Positions 10,771 through 22,260 of a stretch of DNA of 64,000 nucleotides are shown in pieces (position 1 is the first letter of the stretch; the number at the start of each line of letters is the position of its first letter). This stretch comes from Sphagnum compactum (lineage: Eukaryota; Bryophyta; Sphagnopsida; Sphagnales): contig OZ234494.1 in the NCBI GenBank assembly GCA_965153455.1, positions 7,192,001 through 7,256,000 on the forward strand. The letters run 5' to 3'. The position numbers were made by a program, and so were the translations under genes. The notes beneath the pieces were generated by a model. It was not told where the DNA came from, searched no databases, and worked only from the letters and a program-made list of their open reading frames with translations.

Positions 10771-12953
10771 ATAACATGTCAACAAAAACTCATAACACAT
10801 TTAATTAATTTAGGACTTTACAAAAGTTCGAAAATGCTAACACATAAATTTCAATGTTAAATTTTTTAGTCTTTCAATTATAAATGACTTGCTAGTCACC
10901 AAGAAAAAGTTTGCTAACCATAAGAAAAAGCTTTTGAAAAACTACAAGTTACATTCCAAGTTGTACAAATTAAATTTTGAAGACACCGTGGCAAGTTGTT
11001 TAAGAAAAACAAAAAGAATTTGAATGATGAATTAATGAAATACAATTTACATAGATCAAACAAACATTATATTCAATATTAGAAAATTCAATTTGAATCT
11101 TCAGGTGTGTGGCCATTAGGCTTGGAACGAGATGAAAAGAAGTTGCAATAATTAAAAAATCCTGAAATTTATATAACAAGAGAAAAAGTTGTGAAATATA
11201 TTCATGTTGTATATTACATTGAACAACCTTCATTAAATGTTTTAGATACAAATTGGACTTGGTGGCCACCAGGTTGTCCAAACAGTTGTCCTAAATTTTT
11301 AGGAGTCCTGAGATAGAATATCCATTATATTAAAAATCTTTGTATGGCAACCTAAAGGGCACTTTAAATTTGTGGATAATTTTAAACACAATGTGAAATG
11401 TTCCTAGTGTTAGAAGTTTTGTGACTGTCCATACTTGAATTTGCAACAATAACGACACCGTTTCGGAATTAAAAATTGATTAACAAACATTGTTTTTCCC
11501 CTTTCATAGATGCAAACAATGTTGTGTACTTTACGAACAACGATCCAATTCAACTACACAGAAAAGTCAAAACCAAAAAACAACTGCATATTAAAACATA
11601 TAACAATTATATGTAAAGTAACAAAAAATGTAAAAAATAAATAAAATAAAAATGGAATGATTTAGATTACATACTTAAATAGGGCTACTTCTTGCGAACA
11701 TCAACAATATCATTATACATATAATAGAGGAACCAAGAATAATTTTTCGACGAAGAATTTAAACAAGGCTTAGAATACTTAACCATAAAGTCATAATGAA
11801 CTTGAACCATTTTGGCCAGTGGCAATCTGACCAAGGGTGGCCACAAATGGGATGGCAGGTCTAACCATTGCACTTTATTTTTTGACAACATCTATCCCTT
11901 GAATGATTCAAGAAAAAGACCAGTCCATTTCAGATTCTGAAGCGCCTCGTTGGGTTCATCGTCAATTAACAATGTTTGATCTTCATTTCCATAATCTTTC
12001 CCATGGCAAACATAATAAACACATTTCAAATCTTTTAAGGAATAGTGGGACCCATGTGAAATTTCACCAGACGTTTTGGAGCATTGTTCACGTCCTTAAT
12101 TGAAAACGAATCGCAAGAAACTTTTAGGCATGAGCATGGGAAGAACTTCCAATACATCCTCATAATTCATACAAGACCAAATTGCAATATGAAACTTTTG
12201 AAATGCCTTACTGAGAAAATTCTCCACTTTAGCTCTAACTTCCATTTTGGTCTTGTCAACATTTTTTCCAAACACTTTAGCATTCCTTTGTAGAATAATT
12301 TAAGGTGGGAAATAACACAACATGCCATTGACGCTGAAAACCAACAAGTTTGTAGGCTCAAGAGATAACGAATGTAGACATGAACACATTGAATTGCCTT
12401 TGACCACTACAGTCAGCTTGGATGAAACATTGAACTAAAACAATAAAAAAACTGGTCAACAAAATGAATTAAACATGTGGGAAAGGATAATGTGCTATCA
12501 AGATTTACAATAATAAATTAAGAGCAAAATGTCCATGTGCTAACAATAAATATTTTTGTAAGTTAAATATCTAGATAACAATATGCAAGAAAACATCAGG
12601 CAGCCGCTAGGTGACCTAATAATAGATGGAAGAAAATGATACTTAAAAAAGTCATTAAAATACAATGGAATTACTAAACTATGTGCATGAGGCGCTTGGT
12701 GGCCACAAGGCCATTTGCATTAAAATTTTAGAATAATTTATGAAAGACTAACAATATGTTTGTGAAATGCCCAATTATCAAATTAGAACTAGTGGACGCT
12801 TGTGGGAGAGTAAATGATATGGAACAATCCTTACATTGGACTTTAGTACATTAGGCAAGAAAACAATTGATGAAGATAAAACATGCACCCATCGAAATTC
12901 AAGTTAGTAAACCATCCATTCATAATGATTCCATAATAAATAAATAAAATAAT
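10771..12953. other. AT-rich spacer with weak coding traces
   Basis: No intact gene. Short open stretches occur on the minus strand (for example 11685-11891, reading VQWLDLPSHLWPPLVRLPLA). They may be the decayed 3' part of the element whose FCP1-like relic sits just to the right, but no family match is apparent. Confidence 0.35.
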
Positions 12954-13675
12954 TCATCTCTTTTTATTTAAAAATCTCAATTTCACTTTGTTATAAAACG
13001 TTTCATCACATTTTGCATAACAAAGAGTAATCAATTTTGCATACTGAAGGTCATCAGGAAGCACATCTGTAACCTTACCAAAAGGATTCAACTTCACAAA
13101 TTTATAAACTTGCATTCCAAAAAAATGCAAAGATTCCAAATAAGGAAGAATGGTTTAGAGCAAATAATTAACCTCACTATGTAACCCGTAGAATGTCTAA
13201 GAAAAAATGGCATTAAAAGGAGGATTAAACAAACTCTTATGAGGCATATCGTCTATCAACAAGGTATTTTCAAATCTTGTACCAGGAAATTGAACAAAGA
13301 AATCGCGATGGTTTTTATGGAAAACTGGTTTGTTTGGCTTTTCAGGTAAGAAATGATCATTTTTGAAGCGAATGATTGGTTCACTATCCTACAAGATAGA
13401 AGGGTAACGCCAATTTTCTTGGCGATAATTTCCAAATGCCTCAAAAAGTTTCTTTTCACTGTTGAGGACCATATGTACACCGTAAATTTTTTACACAAGT
13501 GGACAAGAATTCCTTGAGGCCAAGCCTTAAAACCATCAGGCGAGTTCTAGTTTGATCCTCACTTGTAGCAACAAGAACACCATTCAGGTCGTAAATTAAA
13601 TGATAGTCACTCACCTCCAATGAAGCACGTTTTTCCTGCGTGGTATGTGTAAGAAAACTAGAAGCTGTTGTCATT
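12954..13675 (-). pseudogene. FCP1-like HAD phosphatase relic
   Basis: Three sequence blocks of the FCP1/NLI-interacting-factor phosphatase fold appear in order on the minus strand: motif I as DLNGVLV (13590-13570), the block YIWSST (13477-13460) and LIDDMPHKSLFNPPFNAIF (about 13255-13200). The third corresponds to the conserved DD-x-P-x-K segment. RLGLKEFLSTCVKN sits between the first two as in the family (RPGLKEFL..C.). The blocks fall in different frames, with stops after 13200, so the gene is broken. The C-terminal stretch to 12954 (DVLPDDLQYAKLITLC) is not recognised. Motif I has Asn where active enzymes usually carry the second Asp, a variant also seen in plant relatives. Repeats on both sides suggest it travelled with mobile DNA. 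Confidence 0.6.
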
Positions 13676-14559
13676 CTTGCACGTCACCCTTGCGAAAACT
13701 TGAAGTGGCTTCATTGTCTTAGCAACTGACATTCACCAAACTTGAAATATTTGGAATCTTTTGTAAAACAAGCTTCAAATGTGGAGCTTCATTAGCAAAA
13801 CTAGAAGTGTTTACAATTTCCTGGAACTTATAATGGGCAAAACCGGAAGACTTTGCATTATCTTGCGAAATGCCAAGTATTGTAAGTGGAGAAAGGAGAA
13901 GAGGGCTTAAACATACCCCTTCTAAATCTAAATTGAAAACTAAAATACTCTTTTAAACACCCTCATCTACAATATTAACAATGGAAAATGTAGAAAACCC
14001 TCTTATTCCTATAAAAAAATAGAAAAAATGCCCCAAAAGATGGTCGCCAAATGGTAGATGTGGATTAAATCCTGCAAACCTCATCCACATTTACTATAAC
14101 AACATATTTGCATTACAATATGCACATATTCACAATTCTTGCATTGATTCTACACACACCTGTCTCTATAATTCATCAAAACACCATATTCATGGTTATT
14201 CATATAACCAGAATTTGTACTTCAAAATACAATGTAAAAGATCTAGAAACAGAATTACACTTTATTTCCTTATATTTTTGATACTATAGAAAATTCACAC
14301 AACAATATGAATATGAAAATCATTACAGAAGTATGTACTTCTCTCTTGTTTATTGAAAACTTCAAAAAAACTACAGCAAAAGAATTCCATGTTTTGTTAA
14401 AATGAAATCAAAACAACAAAATTAAATTTGTGGTATCTCCAAAACATAATCTCTTGTTTCTGTTACAAATTAGCTACACCTATCTTCACTCCCAAAATTG
14501 TGTGTCAAAAAATGAAATCCTTTCCCCCATAACTTCCATATTTGGGTAGTCCCAAGTCA
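13676..14559. other. Spacer, nothing recognised
   Basis: AT-rich. It includes a fragment ATGGTCGCCAAATGGTAGATG (about 14040) resembling the repeated GGTCGCCATCTGATGG words at 34320-34480. Confidence 0.4.
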
Positions 14560-16165
14560 CCATTAACATGATTCAAAACCAAACAAGAATTCAAAATTTA
14601 AAACCTCCAATGTCCAATGATCAATTCCTATCCTTAATGCCTTATTCATTCAAAATAATGCAATCAACCTACCCCCTTAACAATTGTCAACTGCATTTTC
14701 TCCCTCAACCGCATTTTGAAGGAGGAGGTTGGTACTTGGATTTGCTTAGTGGGATGGTTCCCGCTAGGAACAAACTCTTTTTGAAGATTGTAAACAAAAA
14801 GTAGACCAACAACAAGAAGCTGGATTTTCAATCAAGCACATGCCTCCTATGATGACACAATATGAGTATTCAAAGTGGCCCCCCAAATCCAAAAAAAGGA
14901 AGGAACCTACATCCACCATTGTTGATTGGCTTGATGAAGTTCGTTCATCAAAACAAGGACAGTTAAGGAGATCACCCTCCATCCATGTTCCACACCCAAG
15001 ATCTTTGATGTCACATGTATTGATTGCCCCTGTTCCTAACCTTGGGATAATCCCTAGTTTTGTTCCGATGGTTTCACTTATAAACTACAAATGGCATGAT
15101 TGTGAAATGCATGTTCAATTACACAAAAAGGTCTTGCTAGATTTCAAGACCTTCACGAAATGGATGAAAGACGTTTCAACAAATAATGTGAATTTGGTCA
15201 AAGGCATAGACTCATGGAGATGTGTAGACATGGTTTTCATAAACATTCCTAATAGCTTGCATGTGCATGACATTGAAGAGCACGTCCCTTCTTGGAACAC
15301 CCTACCTTGAGACAATTGGTTTCATTCCTTGTTCGGATTTTTGGAATATGTTTTATTCGACAATGGATGTGCACTTGTTTGGTGTAGTGCCAAATTGCTG
15401 TGATTACAAGAAAGGCTTCTGGCATTGGCATGTGGAGGCCACATTGAGAATGACCCAAACTTTCGTGTGAGTGAGCTTGTGAAGACAAATATAGTCATCA
15501 ATTGCTTGCCACAACTTGGTCTTACTTTTGGTTCCATCATAGCCATCTCCAACGTTTTGGTTTTCAAGAAACCACATAGTGCATTTGATTTTTCAAATGG
15601 AGCATCTTAGACAGATCCTTTTGTAGATGTCAAAATGTTGGACACCTTATTCAACAACATCACAATCGACATAATGTTTTGCAAGCCGTCTGGAGAACCT
15701 TGGAGAGGGGGAAAATAGAGAAGCCCTATTGTGATTCAACAACTCATTGAAGCTTGTTCACCTCCAGAAGGTCGTATCCTTGATCTTTTTCCTATAACCA
15801 CTGAGTACCAATTGTGTGTTGGTTTTTTGCCTAGGCTCAAATTCATGCATGAGCTTCATTAACATCCAAGTGCATTCTATTGGATTTTAGGGTCTAGCTT
15901 TCTTACTGCCAAGGCATGTGGGAGGCATGTTTTTGGGTTTGAATCTGATGGGGAGATTCATGATGGCTTACTCTTGAGCATTATGAAAACATTTCATGTT
16001 GTAGACTTGCATGAGGAAATCTCTTCTCCGCTTGAACCCTCCTCCAGTGTAGTCGACTTTCAAAACATTGTGCCCATATCAGACATAGATTCATGGCTGA
16101 TCTTGAGGACTTTGACTAGTAAGTATTTTTCATTTATACTTTCTCATCAATTTTTTCCATAACAT
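14560..16165 (+). pseudogene. N4/N6-type DNA methyltransferase relic
   Basis: One plus-strand frame can be followed from 14840 to 16162, broken only by stops at 15308 (TGA), 15401 (TGA), 15608 (TAG), 15716 (TAG) and 15860 (TAA). In order it shows VDMVFINIPN (15220-15250, place of motif IV, normally DPPY/W-like). Next come FLEYVLFDNGCALVWCSAKL (15335-15400), then FCKPSGEPWRGGK (15677-15715), then LIEACSPPEGRILDLF (motif X/I, 15745-15790), then TAKACGRHVFGFESD (15905-15949). This order (IV first, I last) is that of beta-class amino-methyltransferases. An extra ~30 residues separate ILDLF from the GR..GFE.D block. The N-terminal 150 residues are unassigned. All five stops can arise from sense codons by C-to-T change. 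It is non-functional and probably a mobile-element gene. Confidence 0.55.
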
Positions 16166-17958
16166 TCTAGTGCATGTCAAATAGTTGCTAAAGTGCATTG
16201 TTTGCCAAAGTCCCTTCAACTCCAAGGCTTGATACAAGTTTGCCACTGTATGTAGAACATGAGGCACAACAACATGAAATAAGGTAGGCACATGAGAGGT
16301 GAATGAAGCTTCTACATTGGGATTGCAAAGGCAAGTAGAAGTCTTCATGGACGTGGAAGAGCAAGTGAAGATTAGATTAGTAGAACAACGCTAAGCTGCA
16401 TGGTTTTTTTAGCAATGTAAGTAATAGACTTGCATTGTAATAGTCAATTATGTTTTATGTTCTCACTTATGTTTAGTTTGAAATTGCAATAGGTTCATTA
16501 CCTACATGTGGGCTACTCAACTTGGTTTCGAATATATGACATGTTTTTTTAATATTTTTTTAATAAATATGATTTTTTGAAAGTGATGATTTTTTATAAT
16601 TCAGTATTTTGTCTTTTAAAAATAATAACAATTTCAAATCATAATCAAAAATTGATTTTTTAAATTTTTATGTTTTCTTGTATAATAAGCTACAACTTTT
16701 TTTAACACATCATATATATTGTATTTTATTTATATGTAATAAAGAACTTTTGAAATTCTAAAATTCTAAATGAATTTTGGAATATTTTTTAATTTCAAAA
16801 GTTTTAAATCTTCACATATTTTAGGGTATGAGTGTTTTTTGAATGTGTTTAATAGGTATTTACTTTCTTAAAATTTTCCCATCAATAGTTTTATTATATT
16901 CGTCCTTCTGATAGTCCTTAACAAAATTCATTCCTTTTGATGCAATAGGTGTTCACTTTCAAAGGCTTTAAATTAAAATTTAAACTCAAAATTTAAATTT
17001 ATCAAATGGATTTATGGTTTGAATTATTTGACATTCATATGAATGAAATATTTTTTTTGCCATGATTGCCATGCTTTTAAATGGTAAAACATAATTTTTT
17101 TTTAAATTTTGACTTTTTTTTGCCATCGTTCGATACTCTTTTTGACTCATTTGATTATGATTACACTTGAATTGTATTTGTAATGAGGTAGTTCAAAACT
17201 CAAAAAAAGAAAATTTAATTGATTAAAATTAAATTTTTAGTTTAGGACTTAAAAAAATTTGGTGATTGGGATGAACTTCACTTAGTGGCCATTAGATTTA
17301 GCAAATTTGTGATCATTTTACACATGAATGTCATTTGAATGGATGTCTCAATTAGCTTATTGCTAAATTAATATGATAATGTCATCGAAAATTCCCAAAA
17401 AATAACATCAATGGGTCCAAATTCTTTAAGATGAACCAAAATCTTGTCACAACGTCACCTTTTTTTTCTGTTTTTTTACCTCAAATGATTTTTCATTCTT
17501 GACTTCAAGCTAAAAGGCTAAGAGCTAAAAGTTAAAAAAGAAAAAGAAAAGTGCATGTCAAATTTTCAAATGTCTTTCTCCCTTGGGGAGAAGAGGACCC
17601 AATTGCAAAGGAAAGAAAGGTGTTGAAAAATTTGATTTTGATTTTTTTTTTTGGGTCATAATTTTTTGTTCTTAACCTAAACCATTTTAGATATCCACAT
17701 TTCAAGAGCTTTTCAATGATATAAAGAAAGTTTTGATTTGAATAACATTGCCACTTGAACTTTCTAGTCAAACATTCAAGAACTTTTTCCTTGGGAAGAA
17801 TTGTTCCCCTGAGGAAGGAAACTAGTCCCCTTCTCCCAAGCAACTCCCACTAAAAGCAAAGTAATATGTCAGTTTACTTCCTGACAGAACCTGTTGCTAG
17901 TGTGTCTTTGTACTCTGTATAAAGTTTGTCTTACTAGTTTGTACTATAAACCCTAAAG
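16166..17958. other. AT-rich spacer downstream of the bHLH gene
   Basis: Long A/T runs (16540-17520), no gene. A ~115-bp stretch at 17210-17340 recurs at 40690-40805 in the same orientation (shared strings GGGATGAACT, GTGGCCATTAGA, AACAAATTTGTGATCATTTTA variants). The 3' end and terminator of the bHLH gene should lie just below 17959. Confidence 0.45.
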
Positions 17959-20636
17959 CTACCACTGTAGCTGCCGAAGAGAAGAACTTCGACGTTCGTT
18001 TTCGGCAGCGACATTGAGGAGAGCTTTTCTGAGATCCTCTGCCTCCATTAGCTTGTGGCCGTTCATCTGGTCATAGGACACGCCGCAGCTAGAAATTAGT
18101 ATCAGTATTGAGATCAAAAGTTACAAAACTGTTTCACGTAGTACAGAACCAAAATTTTAGTGAAGCGCTACAAATTCAGAAACATGTATGTACATGATGA
18201 GCTAGAAACCAAGTTGCAAGAACGACACAAAACATGAGACGTGTTTCGGCTAAATGTAGCTGGTCCCCCAAAGAGCAATAACGATTACTAGTTTCTCTGG
18301 GATGCTTGAGAATTTATTCCAATGTGGCCCAGCTTTAAGTAAATTTTTGAAGTTGGATGAACGGGGTGTGAATGTGTAGCAACAAAATGTAAATTCTAGA
18401 ATTTACCAGTTCGGGAATTCTGGATTTTATGTCCAACCGACCCTAGTGTTTTTGCTACTGGGCATCGATCCAGAGGCGCACCTCGATAACGATGTTGTTG
18501 ACAAAAGTATCTGGAGTTGATGAATGGGTGGCATGTAGAATATCAAGGCCCAGTAACTCCAGAGATTGCACCAGCCGCAGGAGCACACCTGGATTTCTCT
18601 TGCAAGTTATGCGGAGGTGGTATATCGCACGCTGATCATTTATTCTTTGAAGTTGGACCTGAGACTAGCCAGCATTAATTTCCTTTTGAAATTTGGTATC
18701 TAAGAGTTAGCTATTGATCGGAAGAAGATCGAGAAGAGTCTTCGAGTTTCTCATGTCGACCAAGTCTTGAATTCTATAGACTCAAGATTCAGGAACATTC
18801 GAGACAAGATTGATGCATAAAAGAGACATGCATGTAGGACCGGCCAGGATTTTGGAGAAAAATAACTTACAACCTGAAGAGATTGGCTTGTGGATCCTGG
18901 GAATCCTCCAGATTCCATCGTTCTAGCAGACTCGGCAACAAATTTCCCTAGATTGATACCACTGCAATCGCTTATGTTTGAAACTGGGTCGCGGACTCCA
19001 ATTGATCTAGCTGAGCACTTCTGTTCCAGTGCTGCAACCTCAGTTTCAATATCGATCACCTCCTTCTTAAGTTCAATGACATAATCGATCGCATCACCTA
19101 AAATTGAAACTTTGTCCATCTGCAGACATACATGTAAACGATCGAATTTCACGACCATTGCTCATATACTGCAAACGTTCAGCACTAGCGCCGTGGACAG
19201 ACAAACGCAAGTACTCAGAAATGGTTAGCGAGTGGCTGTCGTTGTAGACCTTCTGGTTGAGGTTTCATGGCACTACGTACCGGTGGTACTTCATGGGTCG
19301 CTGTTGCAGAGCAGGGCTGTTGGTTGACGTCTTTTGGTGAGGATAACAAAGAGGACAAGGAACGAGGGGACCTTTAAGAGATAAACAAACCGTAGGCAGA
19401 GGACTTGAATCAATATTGAGACTACACAAAGAAGGGTTACAGAAACAAGCTGTCCTATAATTCGTCGAAGCTTTGTTGCTCGCTTTCCGTTAAATGTCAG
19501 TACATTTTAAGCTTAAGGTAAGATAAGGTGCACTAGCTAGTTAGTCACTGGAGGTTTTGAAACTCTAAATGTCATATGAGAGTACCTCGAAAATTGAGAC
19601 TGGATCTCACTCTCGAAATGCAATGCATTCTGTTGCAAGTGTTAGTGTTGAAAAATTCGGAGACCTAGACTATAACTGCGGTCGTATTGATAGAGCAATT
19701 TACCTTGCTGATTTTGGGAACCAAGCCTCGTAGAGAGTAGAGACTATCATTGAGCTTCTTCCTGCGCTTGCGCTCCGAGGCCAAATTCTTGGACACTGTC
19801 TTGCAGCCAGTATAGAACCTTCTGATGCCTTTTATTGGGTGCAACACCGCCTCCCGTAGTTGTTCGGGCGAGTTAGTGGGGGGCCTAGTTGTCACTCCTG
19901 ATATCTCGCGCGAGGACTCAACTTCTCGAGGAGGACTCGACACTATACGAAGGTCTTGTACAACAAGATTTGATGCCCCGTCTATTTCACCAGATTTAGA
20001 GTTTGATTCATGTGGGTGATCTCGTGATCCATTATTTGTAACTACGACCTCATATTCGTGTTTTCTAAATTTCTCTTCTAAGCCTGACGTATCTGACTCT
20101 CTGATTCTTATCTTTGCTGAAGTAGTGGACGTTACTATATTGCCTTCCATTCGCTGCTCTGGGGGTGCCTGAAATTCATTCAACAACTCCTGCCAGTCCC
20201 ACATTTGGTCATGATCGACTTTAGAGTCATTCGTAGCGAAACTGAACACGCTCGCGTGAACTCCGTGCTGTTCATATGCAATTGGTAAAGAATTAGTTGG
20301 AGCTGAGTATAGTCCCTCTAGCGTCCAGAGGGGATCTTCACATCGTGTTGAACTTTTGAGCAGCTCTGGTTCTTGATAGGTTTGACGGGGCGTGTTAGTT
20401 TCCAGTACTCTCACCTCTTGTTCTCTGACGTTGCAACGACCTCCACACATTTCACGATGCCGATCGGCCTGCAGTGGGTTGATGGGCATCGAAGTAACTC
20501 CGATCACTTGTGGCGGGCCATCATATGTTCCAGCTGCTTCGTACATGTTTGAAGCTTCGTCATTCTCGGTTGTGAATGGCTCCAGAGTCTCTCCAGGGTA
20601 ACCGGCAAGAAAGTAAAACTGGTTCTGAAACATCAC
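17959..20636 (-). CDS. bHLH transcription factor with C-terminal ACT-like domain (AMS/TDR-like)
   Basis: A nuclear DNA-binding dimer-forming regulator. Exons (minus): 20636-19704, 19119-18871, 18658-18482, 18066-17959, giving about 488 residues. The bHLH straddles the first intron: NLASERKRRKKLNDSLYSLR then GLVPKISK (end of exon 1), continuing MDKVSILGDAIDYVIELKKE in exon 2. Glu and Arg that contact an E-box are present. The third exon is an ACT-like fold (RITCKRNPGVLLRLVQSLEL, LGLDILHATHS), and the last exon ends MEAEDLRKALLNVAAENE. This resembles the C-terminus of group II/III(a) bHLHs such as AMS, TDR and bHLH10/89/91, known for tapetum and sporophyte development. ICE1-type proteins are the main alternative. 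The long N-terminal 270 residues are Ser/Glu-rich without a clear MYC-N domain. An AG before 20626 (TTTCAG) could be an acceptor, so upstream exons are possible. The last donor (GTGCGC) is weak. Confidence 0.82.
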
Positions 20637-22260
20637 AGTAGGAGAGAGGGATATATGTGGACGAAAACGAAATCTTCCACGGCACTGCTTGTCACAAATG
20701 TTGCCTCAAGTTGCAGATGTACAAGTCGATCACCTACAGTCCGCCCATGGATCCAATTTCTTTTGTTGTTAGCACATAGTGTCGACAGTTTTCAGGGCCT
20801 CTAGACGTGTGCCATAATCCTGCGATAAGAAGTGAAAGAGTTGTGTTTTGGATATAGAATTGTCAGGCTCTGAAGTATGGACCTACTTAACCAGTGTACC
20901 TGGCATCACCAAGCGCTCCCCCTCGGCCTAATACTGCGATGACGCCACAGAGGAGCAACGCTCGCTTGGAATGATTTTACGGAACTCTCTTGGTATGATT
21001 GCACTAACTCAGTTCAAGCGCCTTTACACCATTTGTACCTGCCATTGAATGCACGATGAAAGCATATCATTCCTTCAAGTTGATCGATGACCCATCTAAG
21101 AGGTGCAGGAATCTCCTCGGAAAGGGCTATCAATATGTAAATGGTTCTCACGTTACTACCCCAGCTTTGTTCTAATTACTACTTGGTCTCAGAAACAATC
21201 AGACGATCGAGGTCGAAGTTGTGATCGATGACATTCTGCGGAGATCTCTCATCAGTGTTTGTATGCGTAGAACACATTCAAGGTCCAAGGGATTCTGTGC
21301 TTAATTTTTAACAAGTCCTCCCATTCTAGTTGCTTGGAAATTTTGCCATATGCAAGCATGAAGAGCGAATCGTAACTTTTGAAGACCTATTATAAAATCA
21401 AAACCATGGCCAAGTTCTTCCATCTACCTGATGGCACCAAAAATTCTTAGACACTCTGCCCTCGTCCTTTCTTTAAGACGCATGGCATGCTCTCGGACAC
21501 CTGCATTCTCATCACATAATTCTGAAAACCAATGAATATTTGCACAAACCCTGTCGTCACACAGAGATTGCTGCTCTGAGGAATAGGGTAAACCATAAAA
21601 CTCTGACGATCTCCCGCATGCATCAAAATTCTGTAAAACTCTATGACCAACAGGACATCAGATGAGCAACTAAACGACTCAACAATTCAGAATCTTACAT
21701 CAATATTAGGAGCAACTAGCTAGGGAATCAACGATCTGATCGATTACTAGACACCTGAAGAATGTAAACACACCTTCATCATGAGTAGCGATGAACGAGG
21801 TAGGCTCCGCAGTAATCTTGACATACAATTCAGCAGTCTATGATCTGGTCATATACACCTCAAGGCTCAAGCCTTACAAACAAGATGGAGCATTCTTTTT
21901 TCTTTTTTCTCCGAAAAGTTAAAAGCTTGAGACCACCAGCTAGGCAAGCTGGGAAGATGCTATAAGCTATGGAGTGACCAGTGCTGCGAACTATTTAACA
22001 CCGAGTGACCGGTACTAGTGTCGATCAATTATTTAAACTTGAGGAAACTTCATTCCAGAAAGGATGCGTGATAATAGTGCGCGTGCTTGCCAAGTATGCG
22101 CTTGCACCACAACTCATGCATTGAATCAGCGCCTTTCTACAAACCTGCTTGCAACCGGTAAATCCAATGCTGCATTGACCACGCCCTTGGATCTAGACAC
22201 CCAACCACAACCTCTACAGTGATGGGTGCAAATCACGAAGTGATCTTTTTCAGTGGCGAA
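20637..22260 (-). other. bHLH upstream region; possible leader or missed exons
   Basis: Base composition is nearer to coding than the AT-rich flanks. On the minus strand short open pieces occur (about 21650-21447 reading QSFMVYPIPQSSNLCVTTGF; about 21140-21050 reading LSEEIPAPLRWVIDQLEG), but splice signals do not assemble into one frame and no family is recognised. It most likely holds the promoter and leader, or decayed N-terminal exons. Confidence 0.35.

Noticed and set aside
20636-21650. MYC-N domain exons upstream of the bHLH
   Set aside because: Short protein-like stretches could not be joined by splice sites into one frame, and similarity to MYC-N was too weak.
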